Position numbers and translations under genes: made by a program. Positions 24,492 to 40,011 of a stretch of DNA of 64,000 nt are shown here, piece by piece. Below the pieces are notes generated by a model. That model was not told where the DNA came from. It ran no database searches and was given only the letters and a program-made list of their open reading frames with translations. Origin of the DNA: Novosphingobium sp. RL4 (lineage in GTDB: Bacteria; Pseudomonadota; Alphaproteobacteria; Sphingomonadales; Sphingomonadaceae); NCBI RefSeq assembly GCF_035658495.1, contig NZ_CP141945.1:769501-833500 (forward strand). Direction: 5' to 3'. How positions within the stretch are numbered: position 1 is the stretch's first letter; each line of letters begins with the position of its first letter.

Positions 24492-25370
24492 CTACTGCTC
24501 CGAAGCCGCTTCGGCGATCAGGTAGGAGCCGACAAGTCCGGGGGCCTCCGGCGAACGAGGCGGGAGGAGCGCCTCGTTCGCCTTCGCCGCGTCCCACTGG
24601 ACGCAGTACCCGTTCAAACGCCGCAAGGTGGCGGCGCGAACGCGTTCGAGCAGGAAAGGCCGGTTCATCACTCCGCCGCCGAGCACGATCCGCTGCGGGG
24701 CAACGGTGAGAATCAGCGTGACGCAAAGCTGGCCGAGATAATCGGCCTGCGCATCCCAGGCGGGGTGGTCTTCCGGCAGATGGCTGGCGGAAGCACCCCA
24801 GGCCGCCTGCAATGCCGGGCCGCTGGCCATGCCTTCCAGACAGTCGCCATGATAGGGGCAGATTCCGGCGAAATCGGCATGAGCGGGATGTCGCGCTACC
24901 GCGATATGGCCGCACTCCGGATGCCCCAGGCCGCGCATCGTGCGCCCCTGCACCACGATCCCAGCGCCGATTCCGGTTCCCACCGTGACATAGGCCAGGT
25001 TGTCCACCCCGTGCAGGCGCATTTCGGCGAAGGCAGCCGCATTGACATCGGTATCGATGCCGACCGGCACTCCGAAACGGGCGCGCAGGCGGGCCGGCAT
25101 GTCCGTGCCTTCCCAGCCCGGCTTGGGCGTGGCGAGTATGCGGCCGTGTCCCGGCGAAGCCGGATCGAGATCGAGCGGGCCGAACGAACCGATGCCGATC
25201 GCCGCGATCGGCCCGAATTCGGCAATCGCTGCGTCAAGGAAGGCTTCCACGCGAGACAGCGTTTCAGCGGGATCGGTGGTCGGGATCACTTCGGTGCGCA
25301 GCGATCCCTTGCTGCTGCCGATACCGCAGACGAATTTGGTTCCTCCGGCCTCGATGGCGGCGAAAAGCAT
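24492..25370 (-). CDS. ROK family sugar kinase (fructokinase-like)
   Basis: Cytoplasmic ATP-dependent sugar kinase of 292 aa. The N-terminal ATP-binding motif AAIEAGGTKFVCGIG, the second glycine-rich site VTVGTGIGAGIVVQG and the ROK zinc site (HPECGH... ICPYHGDCLEG) are all present; this pattern is typical for bacterial ROK fructokinases. The start at 25370 has GGAG 8 nt upstream; a GTG at 25388 overlapping the stop of the GH2 gene is an alternative. Last gene of the carbohydrate operon, 14 nt after the beta-galactosidase, so it probably phosphorylates a hexose released or formed by the upstream enzymes. Confidence 0.9.
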   Translation of the reverse strand: MLFAAIEAGGTKFVCGIGSSKGSLRTEVIPTTDPAETLSRVEAFLDAAIAEFGPIAAIGIGSFGPLDLDPASPGHGRILATPKPGWEGTDMPARLRARFGVPVGIDTDVNAAAFAEMRLHGVDNLAYVTVGTGIGAGIVVQGRTMRGLGHPECGHIAVARHPAHADFAGICPYHGDCLEGMASGPALQAAWGASASHLPEDHPAWDAQADYLGQLCVTLILTVAPQRIVLGGGVMNRPFLLERVRAATLRRLNGYCVQWDAAKANEALLPPRSPEAPGLVGSYLIAEAASEQ

Positions 25371-25384
25371 TCTCGGGTCTCCAG

Positions 25385-29994
<4,610 letters not shown>

Positions 29995-29997
29995 CCC

Positions 29998-31305
29998 TTA
30001 CATGGCCTCGCCGATGGCTTCGAGCGAGCGGCGCTTGGTCTCGGGGAAGAAGGCCAGCACGACCACGAACTGAAGCGCCATCATCACCGCGAACAGCCAG
30101 AACGGCAGGGCGCGGGCATGGGCGGCGGCGAGCGGGAAGCCGAACGCGATGATCGCGTCCATGAACCAGTGGACCGAGGAACCGAGGCTCTGCCCGCGTG
30201 CCCGCACGTCGGTGGGGAATATCTCGCTGATATAGACCCAGATCACCGCGCCTTGCGAGAAGGCGAAGAAGGCGATGAAGCCGATGAGGAGATAAAGCAG
30301 CCAGCCCTGATGCGTGCCGCTGCCGAAGATCAGGGCAACACCCGCCAGCGCTGCCGTCAGGCCGACGGAACCGATCAGCAGCAGCGTCTTGCGGCCGATC
30401 CGGTCGATCACGGTCAAGGCAAGTGCGGTGAACACCAGGTTGCAGGCACCGATGACGATGGCCTGGCGGTCTGCCGAAACCCCCGTAAAACCGGCGGCGG
30501 CGAAGATGTCGTTGAGGTAGTAGAGGATCGCGTTGATACCGGAGAGCTGGTTGAACGCGGCTATCGCAATGGCCAGGAGGATCGGCCGGTGGTGACGCAC
30601 CCAGCTGAGGCGCGGGGCGTGCGTCTGGCTTTCGGCACGGCGCCAGGAGGCCATCTCGCCAGAAACGTCGGCATTGCCCAGCTTGCCGAGCACGGCGGCG
30701 GCTTCTGCCTCCCGGCCCTTGGCGAAGAGCCAGCGCGGGCTGTCGGGAATGGTGCGCATCATCACCAGCAGCACCACCGCCGGAACCGCGGTGACGCCGA
30801 ACTTGACGTGCCAGTCCAGTGCGCCAAGCTGGAGGCTGGATACGAAGTAGTTGCTCAGATAAGCGACGAGAATGCCCAGCACGACATTGAGCTGGAACGC
30901 CCCCACCATCATGCCGCGCCGTTCCGCGGGTGCGATCTCGGCAATGTAGACCGGCGCCAGCACCGAAGATGCCCCCACCGCGAAGCCTGCCAGCACGCGC
31001 ATGACAAGGAGCATCGGCCAGTTCATCGCCAGGAGGCAGCCGATGCCCGACACAAGGTAGAGCAGCGCGATCACCGTCAGCGAGGAACGCGCGCCGTAAC
31101 GGTCTCCCGGGATGCCCGCCAGCAGAGCGCCCGCCAGCGTGCCCCAGAGCGCGCTGGAGACGGTGACCCCGACGCCGGTGGCGTCGAGGCCGAAGGCGGT
31201 GCGGATGCCTTCCGTGGTGCCGGCGATGACCGCCGTGTCGAAACCGAACAAGAGCCCGGCCAGCGCGCCAACCAGCACGCCTCGGAAAAGCGTCGCATTC
31301 ATCAT
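29998..31305 (-). CDS. MFS sugar porter
   Basis: Inner-membrane sugar:proton symporter of 435 aa with 12 predicted segments. Sugar-porter signatures are visible: GFDTAVIAG in segment 1, RVLAGFAVGASSVLAPVYIAEIAPAERRG, the hexose-site motif FNQLSGINAILYY, and FFPETKRRSLE at the C-terminus. It lies 21 nt after the TonB receptor and 3 nt before the GH43 in the same operon, so it should move the mono- or disaccharides produced in the periplasm into the cytoplasm, where the ROK kinase acts. Confidence 0.92.
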   Translation of the reverse strand: MMNATLFRGVLVGALAGLLFGFDTAVIAGTTEGIRTAFGLDATGVGVTVSSALWGTLAGALLAGIPGDRYGARSSLTVIALLYLVSGIGCLLAMNWPMLLVMRVLAGFAVGASSVLAPVYIAEIAPAERRGMMVGAFQLNVVLGILVAYLSNYFVSSLQLGALDWHVKFGVTAVPAVVLLVMMRTIPDSPRWLFAKGREAEAAAVLGKLGNADVSGEMASWRRAESQTHAPRLSWVRHHRPILLAIAIAAFNQLSGINAILYYLNDIFAAAGFTGVSADRQAIVIGACNLVFTALALTVIDRIGRKTLLLIGSVGLTAALAGVALIFGSGTHQGWLLYLLIGFIAFFAFSQGAVIWVYISEIFPTDVRARGQSLGSSVHWFMDAIIAFGFPLAAAHARALPFWLFAVMMALQFVVVLAFFPETKRRSLEAIGEAM

Positions 31306-31326
31306 CCCGTCCCCTTCATTCGACCG

Positions 31327-34089
31327 TCAGAGCGTGAACCGCACGCCGACACGGAACGTACGTCCGATCGCATCGAAATCGGAAATACCCGAGGGTCCGT
31401 TCGACACATAGGGATTAATCAGCTTGTTGAAGACGTTGGTGACGCTGAGATAGGCCTCCCAGTCGCCGCCGACCGGCAGCTTGTAGCCGATGCGGGTATC
31501 GAACAGCACTTGCCCGGCAAAGTGGCGCTGCGGCAGGTCCTCGGCCGCCGTTCCCTTGTCATAGGCACCCCCGCCGATGAAGCGGGCCTGGTTGAAGAAT
31601 GAGACCGGGCCCAGGTGCAGGTCGGCCTGCCCCGTCAGGCGCCAATGCGGCGCGGTGCCGATCTGGCCGGCACGGTCGATCGCGGCCACGCCCGGCGAGC
31701 TCTGCTCGTACTTGTCGATGTAGTTGCCCAGAAGGCGGGTCGAGAGCACGGCGTCGCCCGAGAGCCAGGGCAGGTTCGAACGGTAGCTGGCTTCGAAATC
31801 GATGCCGCGCGTATCGAACGAGGCGAGGTTCTGGGTCACGATATCGATCTGCGTCAACACGCCGTTCGCATCGCGGCTGATGAGCGCGCAGGCCGAAGCG
31901 CTGCCGTTATAGCAATCGTCGATCTCCTGCTGATACGAAAGCGAGGCGATCGCGTCACGGATCTTGATGTCGTAATAGTCCACCGAGAGGTTGAAGCCCG
32001 GCAGGAACGACGGCGAATAGACGCCGCCGAACGTGAGCGTATTGGCCACTTCCGGGCGAACATCCGGGTTGCCCCGCACGACCGAGCGCACATTGGTGGC
32101 GGTCGTGTTGGTGAACGGATCGTAGACCTGCGGCTGATAGCTGGTGGTGCCGCGCTGGAACAGTTCGTAGAGGCTGGGCGCCCGGATATCGCGCGAACGC
32201 GTGGCGCGCAGGCGCAGATCGTCGTAGAGTTCCCAGGTCAGGCCGGCCTTCCACGTCGTCACCGCGCCGCTGGTGCTGTAGTCGGTGCGGCGGACCGCGC
32301 CGTTGAAGTCCAGCGACTGGATCAGCGGCAGGTCCTTGAGCAACGGCAGGTCGAGTTCGAGGAAGGCTTCCTTGACGTTGTACTTGCCGCTCTGCGCCTT
32401 GGCATTGCCGACACGGTAGGCGCCCTCGGCATTGGTGATCGGGTTATAGGCTTCCGAGAGCGGATCGACGACCTGGTTGAAGCTCTGGCGGCGATATTCG
32501 ACGCCGGCCGCGAAGCCCACGTCACCGGCCCAGAGCGCGAAGGGCGAACCCGCGATGGAGGCCGCGGTGACGAATTCGTGGAACTTCTGATCCGCGGTAT
32601 TGGTGCCGGTCACGTAGTTCAGCGCCGCGTCGGACACGGCATTGGTGCCGAAGACATTGACGGGAACGCAGCCGTTGCCGGGATTGGCCAGTGTCGAACG
32701 GCAGACGATGCTGCCGCTGGACGGATCGACCACGGCATCGGCGGCATTGACGTAATTCGCCTGGATGAGATCGTGATGCAGCGCAAGGTTGCGGGTATTG
32801 CGCGCCGCCTCCGCATAGACGTTCCACTTGAGGCCGCCCAGCACGCTGCCTTCCGCACCGAGCACCCCGCGCAGGGTCTCGTTCGCCACCTTGACGCGGG
32901 TGCGCGGCAGGTCGCCATCGTAGCGGCCCATGGTGAGCGTGGTCACGCCCGCGTCGTCCATCATCGCGGCCAGTTCGGCCGGAAGATAGGCGTTCTCGCG
33001 CCTCAGCGTCAGCGCGGTGGTGCCAAGCTGGTTGGAGTAGGAACCGACCTGATAATCGTTCTTGGTCTTGCCGTAGTTGCCTTCCGCAAAGACGGTGAAG
33101 CTGTCGCTCACGTCATAGGCGAGACGCGAATAGACGACCTTCTTCTCCAGCCCTGCGATCAGGGGTGCGAACTGCGGGCGCGGGCCGTCGCCGCCGATCA
33201 TGGTGGAACCGGTCAGGCTGCTGCCGTAGTTGAACGCGACCGGATTGCCGTTCGCGTCGAAGGTCGTGCCCTTGAGCGGCCCCGAGGTGATGAGCCCGCC
33301 GAAATTGGCATTGGCCACGCGAACGTCGCAGGCGAAGTCGCGCCGGGTGGCCGAACCCGCCGGCAACGAGATCGGCTGGCAGCTCTTGCGCGAGAACGGG
33401 CGTTCCAGGCGATCGTCCACGCCCGCGTTGCGGTAATATTCGCCGCTGATGAGGAAATGCGCGCGGTCGTCGGCGAAGCGGGTGCCGTAGGCCAGTTCGA
33501 CCTTCTGCTCGTCATTGTCGCCGTAAGTGGTGACGCCGCCCTGGATGCTGCCGGTGAGGCCGGTGAACTTCTTGTTGATGATGAAGTTCACCACGCCGCC
33601 CACGGCGTCAGAACCATAGGCCGCCGAAGCGCCGCCGGTTACCACTTCCACGCGCTCCACCAGAGCCTGCGGGAACATGTTGGTGTCCACCTGGCCGCTG
33701 CCGTCGCTGGGAATGAAGCGCCGGCCGTCGAACAGCGTGAGCGTGCGGGTCGTACCGAGGTTGCGCAAGTTGAGGTAGGCGCCGCCCTGCCCGCTGGAGG
33801 TCTGCGCACCGCGCGGCCCCGCCGAGGACGACAACGCCGGAAGCTGCTTCAGCGCATCGCCCAGCGTGGTCGGAACGGCCGCATTGAGCTGCTCCGCGCT
33901 CGTTACCGTGACCGGCGTCGGGCGGTTGAAGCCGCTCAGGGGAATACGGCTGCCGGTGACGACGATGTCCTCGGTCGAAATCGCAGGCTGTTCATCGGTG
34001 GAAGCCGACGCGTCCTGCGCCAGGGCTGCCGTATGCGTGAACAGGGCAAGCGCCGACACTCCGCCAAGGACGGTAAACCGCTGCATCAT
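31327..34089 (-). CDS. TonB-dependent receptor of the carbohydrate operon
   Basis: Outer-membrane receptor of 920 aa. A signal peptide (LGGVSALALFTHTAALAQ) precedes a TonB-box-like region TEDIVVTGSRI, the plug (LGDALKQLPALSSSAGPRG..., VERVEVVTGGASAAYGSDAVGGVVNFI) and the barrel ending in FRVGVRFTL. The plug signature is that of the large receptors found in oligosaccharide-utilisation loci of Caulobacter and sphingomonads. GGAGGGGAG sits ~9 nt before the ATG. Neighbours (GH43, GH2, sugar porter) support uptake of plant-glycan oligosaccharides. Confidence 0.93.
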   Translation of the reverse strand: MMQRFTVLGGVSALALFTHTAALAQDASASTDEQPAISTEDIVVTGSRIPLSGFNRPTPVTVTSAEQLNAAVPTTLGDALKQLPALSSSAGPRGAQTSSGQGGAYLNLRNLGTTRTLTLFDGRRFIPSDGSGQVDTNMFPQALVERVEVVTGGASAAYGSDAVGGVVNFIINKKFTGLTGSIQGGVTTYGDNDEQKVELAYGTRFADDRAHFLISGEYYRNAGVDDRLERPFSRKSCQPISLPAGSATRRDFACDVRVANANFGGLITSGPLKGTTFDANGNPVAFNYGSSLTGSTMIGGDGPRPQFAPLIAGLEKKVVYSRLAYDVSDSFTVFAEGNYGKTKNDYQVGSYSNQLGTTALTLRRENAYLPAELAAMMDDAGVTTLTMGRYDGDLPRTRVKVANETLRGVLGAEGSVLGGLKWNVYAEAARNTRNLALHHDLIQANYVNAADAVVDPSSGSIVCRSTLANPGNGCVPVNVFGTNAVSDAALNYVTGTNTADQKFHEFVTAASIAGSPFALWAGDVGFAAGVEYRRQSFNQVVDPLSEAYNPITNAEGAYRVGNAKAQSGKYNVKEAFLELDLPLLKDLPLIQSLDFNGAVRRTDYSTSGAVTTWKAGLTWELYDDLRLRATRSRDIRAPSLYELFQRGTTSYQPQVYDPFTNTTATNVRSVVRGNPDVRPEVANTLTFGGVYSPSFLPGFNLSVDYYDIKIRDAIASLSYQQEIDDCYNGSASACALISRDANGVLTQIDIVTQNLASFDTRGIDFEASYRSNLPWLSGDAVLSTRLLGNYIDKYEQSSPGVAAIDRAGQIGTAPHWRLTGQADLHLGPVSFFNQARFIGGGAYDKGTAAEDLPQRHFAGQVLFDTRIGYKLPVGGDWEAYLSVTNVFNKLINPYVSNGPSGISDFDAIGRTFRVGVRFTL

Positions 34090-34152
34090 TTGTGAAAACT
34101 CCCCTCCAAAGGATCTTGATTGTTTCGCCCGCCGGGCGTCGATCTTGCGAAA

Positions 34153-35301
34153 TCAGGTAAGCCGCTGCGCCGATTGCAGAAGCCCGCGAATGTAGCCGTA
34201 GCAAAAGGCGAAATTCTCGGCCCGCGGCGTCCAGACCGGCTTGCCGTCCACCACTTGCGGATCGTCCATGCCGGGAACGTGGTCGGGCATTATCATGCCG
34301 TCGTAGCCGACTTCCGCATAGGTCTGGAGCGCGCGAACCATGTCGATGTCGCCCTCGTCCGGGAAGCTCTCGTTGAAGCGGTCGCGGTGGCCCTGGATGT
34401 TGCGGAAATGGACGTTGAAGATCTTCTTCCGGCTGCCGAACCAGCGGATCACGTCGAAGATCTGGTTGGCCGGGTCCGTCAGGTTCTCGCAGATCGAACC
34501 CTGGCAGAAGTTGAGCCCGTGGTATGGGCTCTCGTTGATCTGGACGAGCCGCTGAAGCCCCTCGACGGTGCCGAGCACATTGGTAATGCCCTGATAGCCG
34601 CCGGGCGGGGTGCCCGGGTCCTGCGGATGGCAGGCGATCCGCACTTTCGTCTCGTTGGCGACCGGCACGATGCGGTCGAGGAAATAGGTGATGCGTTCCC
34701 AGAACAGGTCGGCATCGACCACGCCTGCACGGGTGAGCGGCGTGGCCGGCTTCGCTTTCGAAAGGTCCCAGGCGAAATAGTGCGACCCGCCGCGCCCTTC
34801 GGCCGGGCCCGTGCGCAGGACGCCCAGCAGGCTCATGTTGTACTTCACCGCAGGAATACCCGCCGCCGCGCAATTGCGCAGGGTCGTGGCGAAGGCCTCG
34901 ATGTCGCGGTCGCGCGCCGCGCCGTCGCCCAGCATGATCGCGGGGTGCTTCTCGCGGTCGATATGCGTGGAGCCCAGCAGGTCGGGCTCCAGCATGTCGA
35001 GGCTGAGGCCGTGGCGCTCGGCCATCTCGCGAAGGCGCGAAAGCTCGTCCACGGTGGGGTAGAGCCGCCCATCCGCAACGGCGGCGCGGGCGCATATGTT
35101 GGTGACGCCGAAGCGCGCGAAATCGGCGAAATGCGCCTCGCTCGACGGCATGCTCTGGCAGCCGAGCTTCATGAGATAAGGTTTGCGACCCGAAGCGCCT
35201 GCTGCGCGATTACCGGAGCGGCGCGTGGCTGCCTGAGCCCCACCGGCCAGCGTCAGCGATGCACCGGCGCCTGCTGCCAGAATGAAGTTCCTGCGGTCCA
35301 T
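34153..35301 (-). CDS. Tat-exported mannonate dehydratase-like (UxuA family) protein
   Basis: TIM-barrel protein of 382 aa. It starts with a twin-arginine signal (MDRRNFILAAGAGASLTLAGGAQA), unusual for this normally cytoplasmic family. UxuA-type metal-site motifs are present: RIACHPQDPG, GLNFCQGS, FNVHFRNIQGHRDRFNE with FPDEGDIDM, and MPDHVPG. UxuA removes water from D-mannonate to give 2-keto-3-deoxygluconate in hexuronate breakdown. First gene of the leftward carbohydrate operon and divergent from a 5-dehydro-4-deoxyglucarate dehydratase, which also fits uronate catabolism. Because of the export signal and sequence drift, a different sugar dehydratase or isomerase activity is possible. Confidence 0.82.
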   Translation of the reverse strand: MDRRNFILAAGAGASLTLAGGAQAATRRSGNRAAGASGRKPYLMKLGCQSMPSSEAHFADFARFGVTNICARAAVADGRLYPTVDELSRLREMAERHGLSLDMLEPDLLGSTHIDREKHPAIMLGDGAARDRDIEAFATTLRNCAAAGIPAVKYNMSLLGVLRTGPAEGRGGSHYFAWDLSKAKPATPLTRAGVVDADLFWERITYFLDRIVPVANETKVRIACHPQDPGTPPGGYQGITNVLGTVEGLQRLVQINESPYHGLNFCQGSICENLTDPANQIFDVIRWFGSRKKIFNVHFRNIQGHRDRFNESFPDEGDIDMVRALQTYAEVGYDGMIMPDHVPGMDDPQVVDGKPVWTPRAENFAFCYGYIRGLLQSAQRLT

Positions 35302-36575
<1,274 letters not shown>

Positions 36576-36637
36576 GGCCGGGACCACCAGGGCCTGACAG
36601 GGTGACAGCGCCGAAGGGATGGCCTACTCGGTTGGCG

Positions 36638-37525
36638 ATGTTCGATCTCAGCCAACTGCGCTGCTTCGTTGCCGCGGCCGAAGAGCTTCATTTCGGCCGC
36701 GCCGCGCGGCGACTGAACATGACCCAGTCGCCGCTCAGCCGCCAGATCCAGCTGCTTGAGCGGATACTCGGCGTCACCCTGCTCGAAAGGACGAGCCGGC
36801 AGGTGCAACTCACGCCTGCCGGCAGCGCCTTCCTCATCGAATCCCGCCGTATCCTGCGCCTTGCCGAAGGCGCGGCGCTTGCCGCCCGGCGCATCGCCAA
36901 GGGCGACGCCGGACGCGTGGTGATCGGCTTCACGGCCGCTTCAGGATATGACCTGCTGCCGCGCATCGTCGCGCAGGCGCTGGCCAAGCTGCCCAACATC
37001 GAACTCGAACTGCGCGAAATGGTGACGTCGGAACAGCTCGACGCCCTGCTCACCGGCCTGATCGACCTCGCCTTCGTGCGCCCGCCGATCGACCGCACCG
37101 ACTTCGATCATGTGCTGATCCACCGCGAACCGATGATGGCCGCGCTGCCCTCCGGCGATCCCCGCCAGGCCAAGGCCGTGCTGGACCTGTCGGACTTCGA
37201 CGACAAGCCGCTCATCATGTACAGCCGCCAGGGCGCCGGCTATTTCCACGAAATGCTGGTGAAGCTGTTCGCCGATGCCGCCGTCACGCCCAGCTACGTG
37301 CAGCATGTCACCCAGATTCACTCGATGCTGGGCCTCGTCCGCTCGGGCCTGGCCGCCGCCATCGTGCCGGAAGCCGCCAAGAGCCTGCACATGACCGATG
37401 TGCACTTGCGCACGATCCGCACGACGCCGGAGGCGCCTGCGGAACTGCTGCTCGCCTGGCACCGCGAGAACGAGAACCCGGCGCTCGACGTGATGCGCCA
37501 GCTCTGCTTCGAGACGCTGCTCTGA
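36638..37525 (+). CDS. LysR family transcriptional regulator
   Basis: Regulator of 295 aa. The N-terminal winged HTH is canonical (FDLSQLRCFVAAAEELHFGRAARRLNMTQSPLSRQIQLLERILGVTLLERT) and is followed by a periplasmic-binding-protein-like effector domain from about residue 90. The ATG at 36638 gives the normal HTH position although no good ribosome-binding site precedes it; GTG at 36602 would add 12 residues. It lies 62 nt after kdgD and 7 nt from the end of the convergent sugar-acid transporter gene, and likely controls them in response to an aldarate or keto-acid. Confidence 0.9.
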   Translation: MFDLSQLRCFVAAAEELHFGRAARRLNMTQSPLSRQIQLLERILGVTLLERTSRQVQLTPAGSAFLIESRRILRLAEGAALAARRIAKGDAGRVVIGFTAASGYDLLPRIVAQALAKLPNIELELREMVTSEQLDALLTGLIDLAFVRPPIDRTDFDHVLIHREPMMAALPSGDPRQAKAVLDLSDFDDKPLIMYSRQGAGYFHEMLVKLFADAAVTPSYVQHVTQIHSMLGLVRSGLAAAIVPEAAKSLHMTDVHLRTIRTTPEAPAELLLAWHRENENPALDVMRQLCFETLL

Positions 37526-37532
37526 AGCGCCC

Positions 37533-38882
37533 TCAATCCGCCAGTGTAACCCGGCGGATCGGTCCTGCGATGACCAGGAAGGCGACAATCGTCAGCAGGC
37601 AGTGCAGGCCGACGAACCCGAGGGCCCAGTCGAACGAGCCCGTCGTGGCAACGATGTAGCCGATCACGATCGGGGTCACGATCCCGGCCATGTTTCCGAA
37701 CATGTTGAACAGTCCATTGGCCACGCCCGACTGTTCGCGCGGGGCCACGTCGGACATCACCGCCCAACCCAGCGATGCCACGCCCTTTCCAAAGAAAGCC
37801 AGCGCCATCAACGAGATGACCAGCCACTGCGCCTCCACGAAGGCACAGGCGATGATCGCGGTCGCCAGGACCATCCCCACGGTGAGGGGCACCTTGCGCG
37901 CGATATCGAGCGACCCGGTCCGCTTCAGCAGCATGTCCGACACATAGCCGCCGATCAGTCCGCCGACGAAGCCGCAGAGCGCCGGAAGTGCCGCGGCGAA
38001 ACCGGCTTCCATGATGTTCATGCCCCGCTCTCGCACGAGGTAGATCGGGAACCATGTCACGAAGAAGTAGGTCAGCACGTTGATGCAGTACTGGCCGAGA
38101 TAGATACCCGCGAGCATGCGGTTGGCCAGCAGGCGGCGCATGTCCGAAAGGCTCGGCGCGCGGGAAGCACGGCCGCCTTCGTCCATGTGGATGAGGCCGC
38201 CGCCCTGCTCGATAAGGTCGAGTTCGGCGCGGTTCACCGCCGGATGCCGCATCGGACTGCGGATGTAGCGCCAGAAGGTGGCCGCACCGGCAAGGCCGAT
38301 CGCGCCCATCACCCAGAATACGCTGCGCCAGCCAAAGGAATGGACCAGCCAGCCCATCAGCGGGGCAAAGGCGACCAGCGAGAAATACTGCGCGGAATTG
38401 AAGATCGCCGAGGCCGTTCCGCGCTCGCTACCGGGGAACCAGGCGATCACGAGCCGCGCATTTCCGGGGAAAGACGGCGCTTCCGCCGCCCCCACCAGCA
38501 GCCGCATGACAAAGAGCATCGCGAAGACGTGGAGTGCGAAAAGCCCCGCAAAGCCCTGGAGCATCGTCAGCAGCGACCAGGAGGCGATGGCGATCGTGTA
38601 GACCCGCCGCGTGCCGAAGCGGTCGAGCAGCAGCCCCGCCGGAATCTGCGCCGCGACATAAGCCCAGGCGAAGGCGGAAAGGATGAATCCGGTCTGCACC
38701 GCATCGAGCCCCAGCTCCCGCGACGCCTCGCTGCCCGCTATCGAAAAAGTCGAGCGATCCGCGTAGTTTATGGTCGTTATGAGGAAGATCAGCGCGATGA
38801 TCCGCTGGCGTACCCAGGTCGGCTTTTCGCCCTTTTCCGGCGCCCCTGCGCCGGGCACGCCGATGCTCTGCATTTCCTTCAC
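37533..38882 (-). CDS. MFS anion:cation symporter, glucarate/galactonate transporter-like
   Basis: Inner-membrane ACS-family transporter (GudP/ExuT type) of about 449 aa with 12 segments. NYADRSTFSIAGSEASRELGLDAVQTGFILSAFAWAYV in the first helices and the GTRRVYTIAIASWS loop are family hallmarks. The GTG at 38882 is preferred because GAGAGG lies 6 nt upstream; ATG at 38873 or 38909 are alternatives. It is convergent with the LysR gene, and with kdgD nearby it probably imports sugar acids such as glucarate or galactarate, or hexuronates. The 184 nt to the next gene hold nothing that I recognise. Confidence 0.88.
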   Translation of the reverse strand: MKEMQSIGVPGAGAPEKGEKPTWVRQRIIALIFLITTINYADRSTFSIAGSEASRELGLDAVQTGFILSAFAWAYVAAQIPAGLLLDRFGTRRVYTIAIASWSLLTMLQGFAGLFALHVFAMLFVMRLLVGAAEAPSFPGNARLVIAWFPGSERGTASAIFNSAQYFSLVAFAPLMGWLVHSFGWRSVFWVMGAIGLAGAATFWRYIRSPMRHPAVNRAELDLIEQGGGLIHMDEGGRASRAPSLSDMRRLLANRMLAGIYLGQYCINVLTYFFVTWFPIYLVRERGMNIMEAGFAAALPALCGFVGGLIGGYVSDMLLKRTGSLDIARKVPLTVGMVLATAIIACAFVEAQWLVISLMALAFFGKGVASLGWAVMSDVAPREQSGVANGLFNMFGNMAGIVTPIVIGYIVATTGSFDWALGFVGLHCLLTIVAFLVIAGPIRRVTLAD

Positions 38883-39066
38883 GCGACCCCTCTCCCGCCG
38901 GCTATGCAATCGTTTCCCGGCTAGATTGAAGCGCTAGGGTCGCGGCCGCTTCAAGTCCATCTTGAATGCGGCAGAGATCGATCCAGAAATTGGCTGAATA
39001 GGCCGCGGGCGCGCCGTTCGGCCACGACTGAACGACACCTGGAGGGTACAGAACGGTACCGAAGGC

Positions 39067-40011
39067 TCAGAAAGCGGCACCGTGCTGCCGGCGAAACGCC
39101 GTGGGCGGAACCGAGGCCAGTTTGGTGAAGAAACGCGAAAAATAACCGACGTCGCTGAAGCCCAGCCAGTCGGCAATCTCGGTCACGCTCATCGGGGTGT
39201 AGCTGAGGCAGCGCTTGGCTTCCGACAGCAGGCGGTCGTGGACGATCTCGATGGGGGAGATGCCCGCCACCGTCTTGCACGCCAGCCTGAGCTGCGAAAC
39301 GCTGACGCCGAGTTCGCCGGCAAGATCGGGCAGGAGCGGCTGGGCGCGGTAGCTGCGCTCCACCAGTTCGCGGAAGCGCCGGACCAGATCGGCGCGGCTG
39401 CCGAGCACGGGCGCGGCGCGGTCGTCCGACGGCCATAGCCGCAGGAACAGCAGCAGTACCGACATGAGCTGTATTTCCGCGCCGATCGCCCCGCCCTTGC
39501 GCGCGCTCTGGAGTTCGTTGGCCATGCGCTCCATCGTCGGCGAAACTTCGGCAAGGCCGTCCTGCGACAGCGCGAAGACGCCCGGCTCCTTCAGCACGCG
39601 CCGCAGTTCCGGCGCACGGACGAGAAGGTCGTCGAGATAGTGCGTCTCGATCGTGATCACCCAGCCGTTCGCGGCTTCGGCGTAGTGGAATCCGTGGATC
39701 CGGTGCGGCGGCACGACCATGACGCAGCCCGGTGCGAAAGGCGCGGTATCGCCTTCGATCGTCATGGTGCCGCTGCCCGCCGCGCAGAACACGACCTGGG
39801 TCATGCGCGGGTGCGTATGCGGCTTTATCAGCCAGCCCCGTTCACGGCAGCGCTTGTCCAGCGGTTCGATATTGACGAACCAGTCCGGCCGTTCGCTGGC
39901 ATCGCCATACAGGATGTAGCGCGGGACCGCAGCACCGCCGGGATCGTCACGTTCGTTACCGTTCGGCAATAAGTTTGGCGAAAAGTCCATCCGATTTTCA
40001 GATTCCACCAT
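39067..40011 (-). CDS. AraC family transcriptional regulator
   Basis: Activator of 314 aa with an N-terminal cupin-like ligand domain (PHTHPRMTQVVFCAAGSGTMTIEGD, PHRIHGFHY) and a C-terminal double HTH (LAGELGVSVSQLRLACKTVAGISPIEIV; VTEIADWLGFSDVGYFSRFFTKLASVPPTAFR). The layout resembles HpaA/PobA-type regulators of aromatic acid catabolism. It is divergent from an aromatic-acid MFS symporter, the likely target. A 30-bp inverted repeat lies just upstream of its start codon. Confidence 0.9.
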   Translation of the reverse strand: MVESENRMDFSPNLLPNGNERDDPGGAAVPRYILYGDASERPDWFVNIEPLDKRCRERGWLIKPHTHPRMTQVVFCAAGSGTMTIEGDTAPFAPGCVMVVPPHRIHGFHYAEAANGWVITIETHYLDDLLVRAPELRRVLKEPGVFALSQDGLAEVSPTMERMANELQSARKGGAIGAEIQLMSVLLLFLRLWPSDDRAAPVLGSRADLVRRFRELVERSYRAQPLLPDLAGELGVSVSQLRLACKTVAGISPIEIVHDRLLSEAKRCLSYTPMSVTEIADWLGFSDVGYFSRFFTKLASVPPTAFRRQHGAAF

